14,623 nt of DNA from Actinomycetes bacterium (GTDB taxonomy: Bacteria; Actinomycetota; Humimicrobiia; Humimicrobiales; Humimicrobiaceae), in assembly GCA_030603375.1 (NCBI GenBank), contig JAUVXY010000022.1, forward strand, positions 1 through 14,623, in the 5' to 3' direction. The first letter of the stretch is position 1, and each line of letters begins with the position of its first letter. This document shows positions 7,652 to 14,275 of this stretch, one piece after another. The position numbers and the translations under genes were made by a program. The notes below the pieces were generated by a model that saw only the letters and a list, made by a program, of their open reading frames with translations, was not told where the DNA came from and did not search any database.

Positions 7652-7691
7652 AATAAATAATTAACTAATATAAGGCGCCGCTTGATAGAAC

Positions 7692-7878
7692 GATACTCCG
7701 TCTTGTCGTAGTCATAGGAAGTTTTTTATGCCCTGCCCTCAAGCAGGTGGATGCTCTCTTGCCTGCTTAGTAAGTCCTGTTTCAACAACAGGCATTTACG
7801 CTGCAGCCAAAGCTTGAGCTTCCAAAGTTAATTTGTTGACACAAAAATTAACTTAGGCTACGAACAAAACAGAGTACC
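7692..7878 (-). ncRNA. ssrS: 6S RNA (RNA polymerase-binding regulatory RNA)
   Basis: This 187-nt minus-strand RNA matches the size of 6S RNA (E. coli 184 nt). Its ends (7856-7878 and 7692-7713) pair over about 21 bp. Three of the non-Watson-Crick positions are G.U pairs only if the minus strand is transcribed, against one for the plus strand. The 5' arm contains CUCUGUUUUGUUCG and the 3' arm CGACAAGACGGAG; E. coli 6S has CUCUGAGAUGUUCG and CGGCAUCUCGGAG at the same places. Inside, a 10-bp hairpin (7825-7834 with 7845-7854) lies on the 5' side where the central bubble is expected. Further pairing of 7813-7823 with 7738-7743 and 7717-7721 continues the rod. 6S RNA mimics an open promoter and sequesters sigma70-type holoenzyme in stationary phase. 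The region looks clearly richer in G+C than the surrounding DNA, as expected for structured RNA in an AT-rich genome. Confidence 0.8.
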
Positions 7879-7884
7879 AGCTTA

Positions 7885-7913
7885 ATATTATCATAACTAG
7901 CCAGTTAATTCAA
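7885..7913 (-). promoter_or_regulatory. Putative promoter of the 6S RNA
   Basis: On the minus strand, TTGAAT (7913-7908) and TAATAT (7890-7885) are separated by 17 bases. The expected start falls at about 7878, exactly the first G of the 6S closing stem. That agreement between an independent promoter guess and the RNA structure supports both. The -10 box matches consensus at only four of six positions. The same promoter may also drive alaS by read-through, since no U-run terminator follows the 6S 3' end. Confidence 0.5.
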
Positions 7914-7927
7914 TAAATCGAAAAATC

Positions 7928-7950
7928 AAAAAATGCTTGCAATTATGCAA
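7928..7950 (-). terminator. Weak intrinsic terminator candidate after the abiE operon
   Basis: On the minus strand TTGCA (7950-7946), a four-base loop and TGCAA (7941-7937) form a 5-bp hairpin. It is followed after GCA by six T (7933-7928). The stem is short and low in GC, and three bases separate it from the U-run, so efficiency is doubtful. Its place between the abiE genes and the 6S promoter is sensible. Confidence 0.3.
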
Positions 7951-7969
7951 CTTTTGCTATTTAATCTGA

Positions 7970-8047
7970 CTATTTCTTGTTTTCGAATATTTCCAGGAAA
8001 TCAGAAGGTTTTAATATTTGAATTTCCTTGTAAGACTTCAATATTAG
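7970..8047 (-). pseudogene. C-terminal remnant of a PIN-domain toxin gene
   Basis: Downstream of abiEii a 25-codon frame with a stop at 7970-7972 reads LILKSYKEIQILKPSDFLEIFENKK. This resembles the last strand and helix of COG1569-type PIN ribonuclease toxins, which typically end in DLLxLxxYxxIxIlxPxEFLxIL. An in-frame stop (8050-8048) lies directly upstream and no start or catalytic acidic residues remain, so only the tail of a former toxin gene is left. With so short a match the family assignment is tentative. It is consistent with the other toxin-antitoxin debris beyond abiE. Confidence 0.45.
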
Positions 8048-8062
8048 TCATTGTTAGAATAT

Positions 8063-8968
8063 TTACTTTTCTCTTAAAACCTTAGAATTTATTTCTTGAT
8101 GATGCATTGCCTTGTTAATCCGCTCCATCGCCTTATCAAGGTTAAAATTTTGCTGTTCCTTTTTTGTCAAAACCTCAAACAATTCCGCATTAACGCGTGA
8201 GCGCATGTCTTTTATTTCTTCATTGGCCCGGCCCAGATTAACTTGATATTTTGATAAATCTGTATCTCCACCATCTTCATCGATCTTCTTTTTAAACAAT
8301 TCCATAACCTCTTTCTTTGCCAAATCAAAACCATTGCGCAAAATAAAATCAAGATCATAAAAGTCACGTGGAGCAATAGTTGATCTAAGGGCTGCGGCGC
8401 GGAGTTTCTCGCTCACAATTTCGTTAAGCGATAAGCAATTTATCTTCCCTCCGTCAAACAAAGGCTCTCCAGTAAATGCATGTAAAAATTTATGTTGAAC
8501 AGCTCGTGTTTCAGTTTTATCAATAGGATTAAAACGCAAGCCAATTTCAAATTTGATAGTTTGCTCTGTTGGCATCACAACCGAATCGTAGACAAAATAA
8601 TAAACGTATTGTTTTGAAACATTACGTCCTACATTTTCAAAGTCTTCAATGCGCATGCCAAACTGCTTCGCGAAAGATACAATATTATTTTTCACAGGCT
8701 GGATACACTTGCGTCGATTACCTCGGGTCGTCGTATAATCTGGTAAGCGCATGCTAAAATCAAGATCTTCGCTTAATCTGTAGTAAGAGTAATAAATTTT
8801 ATTAAGGCATGTTCCGCCTTTAAAAATTAAATTTTCCGAAAGTTCATTTATGCGTGAAAGGAGAAGTGTTAAATAATAGTCTTTCTCCATGAGCGGCGCG
8901 TAAAAACCTGTCTGCGACGCGGTACGGTCCACAAATTTAGAAAATTTATCTTTATTGTTGTGAATCAT
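8063..8968 (-). CDS. abiEii: AbiEii-family nucleotidyltransferase toxin
   Basis: AbiEii is the toxin of a phage-abortive-infection toxin-antitoxin pair and belongs to the DNA polymerase beta-like nucleotidyltransferases; the related MenT toxins modify tRNA 3' ends. Numbering from the ATG at 8968 (301 residues), FKGGTCL (49-55) is the GG[ST] motif, RLSEDLDFSM (64-73) holds the two metal-binding Asp, EKLRA (187-191) is the third motif and RDFYDLDFIL (201-210) the fourth. All expected catalytic residues are present, so it should be active. An upstream TTG at 8974 is rejected because GGAGGG (8983-8978) is too close to it but lies nine bases from ATG 8968. The start overlaps abiEi by 17 bases. The base composition looks less AT-rich than alaS, which fits acquisition by transfer. 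Confidence 0.9.
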   Translation of the reverse strand: MIHNNKDKFSKFVDRTASQTGFYAPLMEKDYYLTLLLSRINELSENLIFKGGTCLNKIYYSYYRLSEDLDFSMRLPDYTTTRGNRRKCIQPVKNNIVSFAKQFGMRIEDFENVGRNVSKQYVYYFVYDSVVMPTEQTIKFEIGLRFNPIDKTETRAVQHKFLHAFTGEPLFDGGKINCLSLNEIVSEKLRAAALRSTIAPRDFYDLDFILRNGFDLAKKEVMELFKKKIDEDGGDTDLSKYQVNLGRANEEIKDMRSRVNAELFEVLTKKEQQNFNLDKAMERINKAMHHQEINSKVLREK

Positions 8969-9749
8969 TGACAATTACCCTCCATCTTTCATTTATTTTT
9001 CCTTTTCGTTTACTTGAAAATGAAATCAAGGATGTGTTTTTAACACTTTTTTCAAGAGGTTTTAATAAAGACCTAGATACACCTGTTTTCTCAATGCTCA
9101 TCCCAATACATTTGCGTGTTTTAATTACTGGAAACTGTATGGCAGATTCAATTAATTTCTTAATATCGCATTTCTCCTCTTTGACAAACCTCTCCAAAAT
9201 GGCCATGGCTGCATTAATACCGCCAACAGGCTTATTATAGTAAATGAGATCAACTAAAGTCCTTTCTTTTGAACTGACAATAACCTCCTTACCTTTTATG
9301 CTTATTTTCTCCAATCCATACATCCTATCGTGAGAAATTTTCGTGAACTTAAAAGATAAACCAGCTATTGTTCTTGCTCTTGAAATTCTTTGATTGAGCA
9401 CATAAACTGTCTGAAACTGCTGACTGGTAAAGTTATAATAATTAAACATAGTCGAATAGCCAATATAGTAGTCCTTTTCAGGAAAGAAAACTGGTGGGAT
9501 AAGCAACTCACTAACACGACGCCCGGTTGTCACAGCATCTAACGGTACAAATATATAAACCCCGTTTTTAATAGGAATCAATATCCTCTTTTTCTTGAGG
9601 CTGTAGACTAATTTTCGCCTATATTGAAAATCAGCAGGTAAATAAGTATCCAGCTCTTTAGCGGTCACGATATCTTTTTCATCATATGATAGGCGAGCTA
9701 TCATTTCAGCCTCTTTTTGACTCAAAGCACTTATTGTATTTTTGTTCAT
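8952..9749 (-). CDS. abiEi: AbiEi-family antitoxin and transcriptional repressor
   Basis: This 265-residue partner of AbiEii is encoded first in the operon, as is usual. The N-terminal part (about 1-75: QKEAEMIARL...VTAKELDTYLP...YSLKKKRILIPIKNGVYIFVP) is the winged helix-turn-helix that binds the operon's own promoter. The rest (IGYSTMFNYYNFTSQQFQTVYVLNQR and ERTLVDLIYYN) is the AbiEi domain that counteracts the toxin. AbiE is classed as a type IV system, in which antitoxin and toxin are not thought to form a complex. The ATG at 9749 is preceded at seven bases by a strong GGAGGT (9762-9757). A good promoter lies just upstream. It overlaps abiEii, which suggests coupled translation. Confidence 0.9.
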   Translation of the reverse strand: MNKNTISALSQKEAEMIARLSYDEKDIVTAKELDTYLPADFQYRRKLVYSLKKKRILIPIKNGVYIFVPLDAVTTGRRVSELLIPPVFFPEKDYYIGYSTMFNYYNFTSQQFQTVYVLNQRISRARTIAGLSFKFTKISHDRMYGLEKISIKGKEVIVSSKERTLVDLIYYNKPVGGINAAMAILERFVKEEKCDIKKLIESAIQFPVIKTRKCIGMSIEKTGVSRSLLKPLEKSVKNTSLISFSSKRKGKINERWRVIVNDSQQ

Positions 9750-9797
9750 TTAATGTACCTCCAAAAGGAACAATAGAGTAACAAGCATACAACACTT

Positions 9798-9825
9798 AAA
9801 ATAACACATTCTTGTAATATGTCAA
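9798..9825 (-). promoter_or_regulatory. Promoter of the abiE operon
   Basis: A perfect -35 box TTGACA (9825-9820) and TATTTT (9803-9798) are 16 bases apart on the minus strand, and the abiEi ATG follows about 50 bases downstream. Short inverted ACAAG/CTTGT elements (9781-9785 and 9811-9815) bracket the -10 region and could be part of an AbiEi operator. The operator is inference; the -35 match is clear. Confidence 0.55.
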
Positions 9826-9904
9826 TGAAAATTTGCTGACATGGAAATCTGCCGGTGGCAACTCTGAAGAATGATTTTTCAATTTTACTTTACTTTTTAT
9901 ATAT

Positions 9905-10162
9905 TTATTGCCGAATTTTCTCTCTCAACCAGGCATTGATAAGTGACTCTGAAGAGATTTGCCTTGATTTAGCAATTTCTGTTAATTTACTGGCAAGCTC
10001 AGCATCAAGAGTAAAAAGATGTGTTCTTCTTTTAATGTCAACTTCAATACGTGCTCCAGGCATCTCGTTCCAGCATTCACCCAGATCATGGGTGTCAAAG
10101 AATCCTGCAAGCTCATCAAGAGGCCTAAAGCAGGGAATGTTTCTAGTTTTACTTTTTGTCAT
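9905..10162 (-). CDS. CopG/BrnA-type antitoxin whose toxin gene is deleted
   Basis: This protein has 85 residues from the ATG at 10162. That start is chosen over a GTG at 10198 because AGAGGA stands six bases before it and because family members begin this way (MTKSKTRNIPCFRPLDELAGFFDTHDLGE). Residues 20-40 carry the toxin-binding FFDTHDLGECW part typical of CopG-type antitoxins. The C-terminal LFTLDAELASKLTEIAKSRQISSESLINAWLREKI is a ribbon-helix-helix segment. Such antitoxins normally follow a BrnT toxin. Directly upstream only the last codons of such a toxin remain, so this is an orphan antitoxin. It may still repress its former promoter or act as an anti-addiction gene against related toxins; both roles are inference. 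Confidence 0.75.
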   Translation of the reverse strand: MTKSKTRNIPCFRPLDELAGFFDTHDLGECWNEMPGARIEVDIKRRTHLFTLDAELASKLTEIAKSRQISSESLINAWLREKIRQ

Positions 10163-10163
10163 A

Positions 10164-10208
10164 TTATATCCTCTCTTTCCTTGCAATGTCCCTGGCACTT
10201 AATATATG
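10164..10208 (-). pseudogene. C-terminal stump of a BrnT-like toxin
   Basis: Just before the orphan antitoxin, separated by one base from its ATG, a short frame reads HILSARDIARKERI and ends in TAA (10166-10164). Typical BrnT toxins end in (R)VISARDMTKKERRxY, immediately upstream of their antitoxin start, so both sequence and position fit. An in-frame stop (10211-10209) precedes the stump and no further toxin sequence is seen. The toxin has lost everything except its last strand. Confidence 0.6.
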
Positions 10209-10223
10209 TTAGACAGCAATTCA

Positions 10224-10322
10224 TCATCTTCTCTCTATTTCACTCAAAATATCAGCTAATTTAGTATTATTTATATCTTTTATTTTAGTTCTGACATTTG
10301 TTATTCCAATAATTTTTTCCAT
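10224..10322 (-). pseudogene. Truncated Phd/YefM-like antitoxin remnant
   Basis: The ATG at 10322 opens MEKIIGITNVRTKIKDI, the typical first strand and helix of Phd/YefM antitoxins, which then normally continue through a VITRxGRPVAVLxSxEEY core. Here that core is missing and 15 more residues (NNTKLADILSEIERR) follow before the stop, for 32 in all. It looks like an internally deleted antitoxin gene with no toxin next to it. The frame is open upstream to 10433, but those codons are rich in Ile and Tyr and look non-coding. No strong ribosome-binding site is visible. A genuine very small protein cannot be excluded. Confidence 0.45.
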
Positions 10323-10604
10323 TTTAATGATTACCTTTAAAATAGTTATTAAACTTAAATATACATTATAGCTTACATTTGAACGTAAATTATAGTTATA
10401 GTAATACAGAATGGCTAATATTAAAATAATCAAATTTTCTTTTTTAAAAATAGATTATTTTAAGACTTATATAGTGGGATTATTTAAAAAATTTTTTAAG
10501 ACAATCAATTTATTAGCTAATGTTTTTATTAAAAAACTTTAGCACACGACATCTCTAACTGAGGGTTCAATCCATTATGTTATTACATATATCAAATTGG
10601 ATCA
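10323..10604. other. AT-rich gene-free spacer
   Basis: This stretch separates the antitoxin debris from the Kai operon. I see no gene, tRNA or clear terminator. It contains a perfect but pure A/T palindrome (10484-10499, TTAAAAAATTTTTTAA) and several A- or T-tracts, which may bend DNA. Just after the last gene of the Kai operon a loose inverted repeat with ATCCA/TGGAT arms surrounds TATGT/ACATA (about 10570-10605). It could stabilise the mRNA end but is too weak to call a terminator. Confidence 0.5.
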
Positions 10605-10856
10605 TTATAAACGTACTAACATTTCTATCTTTTTAACATTAACAAAAACAACCTCTGTATCATCCTTAATATTTATATCTTCTTCTATTTTTTTCTCTAA
10701 TGGGAAGACCGTAGCTTCAGTTATGGGTATAAACTTATCTTTCTGAGCAGACATATAATCACTTAATCTTCCACCTACCATGGTGTGAATATACCCTATT
10801 ATAATAGAAGTATCGGTCTTAATTTTTACTTTTACTTTTTCTTTAGGAATTTTCAT
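10605..10856 (-). CDS. Small conserved-looking protein, unknown function, last gene of the Kai operon
   Basis: This 83-residue protein reads like a small beta-rich domain: KVKVKIKTDTSIIIGYIHTMVGGRLSDYMSAQKDKFIPITEATVFPL and a final DDTEVVFVNVKKIEMLV. The pattern 'xGxI...GGRLSDyl...kFIpitxatV...l.vNkxxI' recalls a family of small proteins often found beside chemotaxis and signalling genes, which I think is filed as DUF6812; that recall is uncertain. It has no signal peptide or membrane segment. It lies 49 bases after the GGDEF/HD-GYP gene in the same direction, with only a weak AAAG before the ATG. Co-transcription suggests a part in the same signalling unit, but no activity can be assigned. 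Confidence 0.65.
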   Translation of the reverse strand: MKIPKEKVKVKIKTDTSIIIGYIHTMVGGRLSDYMSAQKDKFIPITEATVFPLEKKIEEDINIKDDTEVVFVNVKKIEMLVRL

Positions 10857-10905
10857 AATTTTTCTTTAAATCAATTACAAATAAATTTTAATGATATTAT
10901 CAAAG

Positions 10906-12708
10906 TTATACATTTAACTTTATTTTTGTTTTCTTTCTTACTTTTTCTATAGACTCTTCAATGGTAGAAAGCTCTGGCAGCAACTTGTACTCCTTTATCA
11001 CCTGCAGGAAGCTATAAACAACTTCAGGGAAAAATTGGGTTCCAGCGCCATTTACTAATCCCCCGATTATCCTCTTAGAAGACAGGGCATCTCGATATGG
11101 CCGATCTGAGTTCATAGCATCAAATGAATCAGCAGCAGCAATAATCCTTGCCCCTAAAGGAATTTCACTTCCTTTCAGGCCAGCAGGATAACCATTACCA
11201 TTACACCATTCATGATGATGGCGAATGCCTGACAGTGATTTTCTTAAAAACTGGATATCATTAAGCATGCTGGCACCCAAAAGGGGGTGACTTTTTATCT
11301 GATTCCGCTCTTCCTCTGTTAGCTTTCCCTTTTTTAAAATAATATTATCGCTAATACCTATTTTACCTACATCATGCATAAGTGCTGCATTTCTAATAAC
11401 CTCTACCTCATCTTCAGGCAAACCCATATTTTTAGCTATCAAGATTGAATAATTCATAACGTTTGTAGAGTGTTCCTCAGAGTAAGGATCCCTTGCTTCC
11501 ATTGCCTTAACTAGAGCTGTGATAGACTCAATGGAACTACGCTTTATTCCTTCAGATATCATATCTACTTTTAATGCAAACTCTTCTGCTTTTTCTTTGT
11601 CAGCGCTGGCCACTATATGTTCCTTACTTATATCCTTAGAGCAGACTGAGGTGTTTCGCCCCGTTGACTTAGCATAAAGCAACGCTTTATCAGCAAATTC
11701 TGCAAACTTATTTTCATTGGCAACGCCATCCTCAAGCAGTGAAGATATCCCAATGCTAATAGTTAACTTCGTAATCTTTTTACTGCTCATAAACTTATAG
11801 GCCTTGATTGACTTTCGAATTTTCTCAGCAAAAATATTTGCACCGCTGTAATCTGTATCAGTTAAAAGAACAGCAAATTCATCTCCGCCATATCTAAAGA
11901 CAATATCTGATTTCCGACAGTTTCTTTTTAGAATTGTTGCTGTCTCCTTTAGTACAAAATCACCAAACTTATGACCATTACTATCATTAATTACCTTAAA
12001 AAGATCTATATCAATTAATAAAAGGCAAAGATTACTCATATGTCTTTTACTTCTCTCACATTCCTGAGTTAATCTTTGCCAGAAGTGTCTATGATTATAT
12101 ATGCCAGTTAACCCATCTACTATGGAAAGATTTTTTAAAGTTTTAATTGTTTTTGACAGGCGAGCTTCTGCCCTGGTTCTTCCTGAGATATCAGTAGCAG
12201 TAAGGAGTATGCTATCTATTTTTTTATTTTTATCCAGAATGGGAACTTGATTAATAAGTAAAGAAACTTTTTTTCTTTCATTTGTACTAACATTTAATTC
12301 GTAAGTATGCAAATCTCCACATTTATTTTTATTACAACCTTTTTTAAAACATGAAGCGCTCTTCTTGCCAAACATATTATATACATACTTGCCCAGCATT
12401 TTATCAGGGCTATAATCCAAAATTTCAGCAATTTTTTTATTAACGAAAGTAATTAACCCGCTTTCATCTGTAACAACTATTCCCTCTTCCATTGTCTCAA
12501 GTAGTGTTCGGTGAACCTTCTCTTCTCCTTCTCTAAAAAAAGGGGTGCTATCCTTACTATCCCTGGTAAAAAAAACATCTACTTCACCACTCTGGACAGC
12601 TCTAATTAGTCCCTGGGAAGCAGCAAGTTCTGCTTCCAGCTCTTTATTTCGCTTTTTCAATTCTTCTTTGGATAAATCCCTCATGCTGCTTGTATAAATT
12701 CTATTCAA
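10906..12708 (-). CDS. PAS-GGDEF-HD-GYP protein: bifunctional c-di-GMP synthase/hydrolase
   Basis: This is a cytosolic 600-residue signalling protein with no membrane segment. The order is a coiled coil (about 12-40), a PAS domain (about 63-178), a linker helix, GGDEF (about 195-355) and HD-GYP (about 390-575). The GGDEF active site is intact (GGDEF, 274-278), with the product-inhibition I-site RKSD (265-268) five residues before it. HD-GYP has HSTNVM, His445-Asp446 (HDVGKIG), HPLLGA, HHH and NGNGYPAGLKG (Gly506-Tyr507-Pro508), so hydrolysis of c-di-GMP is also likely. The PAS domain contains Cys120, Cys125 and Cys130, spaced five apart, a possible metal or redox site. The frame starts at a TTG (12708) that overlaps the kaiC stop by eight bases; ATG 12684 (592 residues) is the alternative, and neither has a clear ribosome-binding site. 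The overlap argues for translational coupling to kaiC and for c-di-GMP as the Kai output. Confidence 0.93.
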   Translation of the reverse strand: MNRIYTSSMRDLSKEELKKRNKELEAELAASQGLIRAVQSGEVDVFFTRDSKDSTPFFREGEEKVHRTLLETMEEGIVVTDESGLITFVNKKIAEILDYSPDKMLGKYVYNMFGKKSASCFKKGCNKNKCGDLHTYELNVSTNERKKVSLLINQVPILDKNKKIDSILLTATDISGRTRAEARLSKTIKTLKNLSIVDGLTGIYNHRHFWQRLTQECERSKRHMSNLCLLLIDIDLFKVINDSNGHKFGDFVLKETATILKRNCRKSDIVFRYGGDEFAVLLTDTDYSGANIFAEKIRKSIKAYKFMSSKKITKLTISIGISSLLEDGVANENKFAEFADKALLYAKSTGRNTSVCSKDISKEHIVASADKEKAEEFALKVDMISEGIKRSSIESITALVKAMEARDPYSEEHSTNVMNYSILIAKNMGLPEDEVEVIRNAALMHDVGKIGISDNIILKKGKLTEEERNQIKSHPLLGASMLNDIQFLRKSLSGIRHHHEWCNGNGYPAGLKGSEIPLGARIIAAADSFDAMNSDRPYRDALSSKRIIGGLVNGAGTQFFPEVVYSFLQVIKEYKLLPELSTIEESIEKVRKKTKIKLNV

Positions 12709-14215
12709 TTATTTTTTCCATTTCACTTTTTTCAGCCTGATACATTGAGCGTGCTGCACCAGCCATAATATTTTCCATTCCCTTAAAAGCCTTTTCTATC
12801 TGCATCCCTTTGCCATCAATTGTATATTCTTTGATTTCTTTATCATGCCAGCTGCCCCGCATCTTTATGACAGTTAAACCTCTTCTCATCTCCCCATTTA
12901 ACTCTACATATCTTAAGATAATAATAGAGTCAGTAAGAGTAGAGATATGTGCCTCTGTAATAGATTCGCCACCCAAAAGTGTCTTGGTGGTGCTTGTAAA
13001 CAGGCCGGCAATCTCTCTTAATTTTATAAAGCTGGTAAGACTAATAACAAATTCTCTATACGATTTAATACTGAGTATCCTCTCCATAGCTGAGAGACTG
13101 TCTACAGCTATCCGGTTTGGTTTGAATTCTTCCATACTTCTCTTCATAAATAAGAGATGATCTTCAGGTCCCCTGGTTTCCGGGTAGCTACAGACAATCT
13201 TTAGCAGACCCCTTTTTATCCATTTCCTTAAATCAACTCCCCAGCTTAGACCATTTCTTATCATTTGTTCTTCTGATTCTTCAAAGCCAAATAGCAGGGA
13301 CTTCTCTCCATTGTTGCAGCCAGCTTCTACAAACGTAGTTGTCATAAGCGTTTTCCCTGAACCTGTAGGACCACTGATTAAAATAACAGAATCCCTAAAG
13401 AACCCGCCCCCACACATATTATTTATATCTTTATTACCAGATGTTATTCTTTTTGTAGAAGATTTCTGTACTAACTCTAAGCTCGATAAGGGAAGAATTT
13501 TAATTCCTTCCTTATCTATGGTGAAAGGATATTCTCCTTTTTGATGGGTTGTACCACGGAATTTTAAAATTTCTATGGTACGGCGTCTTTTCTCATCATC
13601 TAAAATATTCCTTAAAATAATAACATTATCTGATACAAACTCTTCAACACCAAAACGAGCAACCTCCCCATACTCTTCAACCCTCTCAGAGCTTATTAGA
13701 GTAGTTAACCCATTATCTTTAAGAGCAGCAGCTACTCTAAACATCTCTCTTCTTATAATTCCGGTATCACTAAACCGGTGAAAGAGAGCTGAGATTGAAT
13801 CAATAGAGACACGTTTAGCATTAACCTTATCTACAGCATGCAAAATTCTCGCTATCAAAGCTCCAAAATCATAATCTCCAGTTTCATATTTTTCACCAGA
13901 CACAGGCGAGGCATCCACAAAAGCAAGCTTAGCTGATCTAACTGCATCACTTAAATCCCATCCCAAACTTTTTACATTGCGCATAATGTCACGAGGAGTT
14001 TCCTCAAAGGTAACAAAGACTCCATTTTCATTATATTTTTTTATACCATTCCACAGGAATTCAATAGCAAAGACAGTCTTACCTGAGCCGGAAGTTCCAG
14101 AAAGAAGGGTAGTTCTCCCTTTAGGGAGTCCATTTTCAGAAATTATATTGAATCCTTCTATTCCTACAGGGATTTTTTCTACCATAGGATTTCCATTATT
14201 TTTTAGTTTAGTCAT
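12701..14215 (-). CDS. kaiC: KaiC: two-domain RecA-like clock ATPase/autokinase
   Basis: This 504-residue KaiC has both tandem domains. CI carries Walker A GTSGSGKT (40-47) and catalytic Glu71-Glu72 (FVTFEE). CII carries GPTGSGKT (282-289) and Glu312-Glu313 (FGFEES). The C-terminal autophosphorylation segment SITEAHISTLTDSIIIL keeps Thr420, Ser425 and Thr426, equivalent to Thr426, Ser431 and Thr432 of Synechococcus KaiC, followed by the conserved GEMRRGLTVIKMRGSWHD. The protein should therefore form hexamers, hydrolyse ATP and phosphorylate itself. The tail after MQIEKAFKGMENIMAGAARS is about as long as the KaiA-binding tail of cyanobacterial KaiC but has a different sequence, and no kaiA is seen. 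The ATG at 14215 follows AGGAG at about 11 bases. The gene lies 60 bases after kaiB and overlaps the c-di-GMP gene. Confidence 0.96.
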   Translation of the reverse strand: MTKLKNNGNPMVEKIPVGIEGFNIISENGLPKGRTTLLSGTSGSGKTVFAIEFLWNGIKKYNENGVFVTFEETPRDIMRNVKSLGWDLSDAVRSAKLAFVDASPVSGEKYETGDYDFGALIARILHAVDKVNAKRVSIDSISALFHRFSDTGIIRREMFRVAAALKDNGLTTLISSERVEEYGEVARFGVEEFVSDNVIILRNILDDEKRRRTIEILKFRGTTHQKGEYPFTIDKEGIKILPLSSLELVQKSSTKRITSGNKDINNMCGGGFFRDSVILISGPTGSGKTLMTTTFVEAGCNNGEKSLLFGFEESEEQMIRNGLSWGVDLRKWIKRGLLKIVCSYPETRGPEDHLLFMKRSMEEFKPNRIAVDSLSAMERILSIKSYREFVISLTSFIKLREIAGLFTSTTKTLLGGESITEAHISTLTDSIIILRYVELNGEMRRGLTVIKMRGSWHDKEIKEYTIDGKGMQIEKAFKGMENIMAGAARSMYQAEKSEMEKIIE

Positions 14216-14275
14216 ATAAATCTTATCTCCTTTTACTTAGAAAAAGTTACAATTTAAAATAATTCTGCCACCCGG

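Noticed and set aside
7652..7691. T-box or other amino-acid riboswitch as the alaS leader
   Set aside because: No GGGTGGNACCGCG-like T-box motif or terminator/antiterminator pair is present. The structured segment upstream matches 6S RNA instead.
7796..7840. Minus-strand frame V-N-K-L-T-L-E-A-Q-A-L-A-A-A-stop inside the GC-rich region, resembling a tmRNA proteolysis tag
   Set aside because: No tRNA-like domain is present: neither the GGTTCGANTCC T-arm, a CCA end, nor the 5' GGGG...TTCGAC element is seen in linear or permuted order. The segment folds within the better supported 6S RNA.
9848..9862. CTGCCGGTGGCA mini-hairpin after the orphan antitoxin as a terminator
   Set aside because: Four-bp stem with a three-base loop and no U-run on either strand.
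10484..10499. Perfect 16-bp palindrome TTAAAAAATTTTTTAA
   Set aside because: Pure A/T with no loop, expected by chance in such AT-rich spacer DNA; not a terminator and no partner gene suggests an operator.
10531..10558. Hairpin TTAG/CTAA followed by six T as a terminator of the Kai operon on the minus strand
   Set aside because: Only four A/T-rich base pairs with a 12-base loop; too weak to call.
10564..10573. GGTTCAATCC, a tRNA T-loop-like sequence
   Set aside because: The flanking bases do not form a T-stem and no acceptor, D or anticodon arm can be built upstream.
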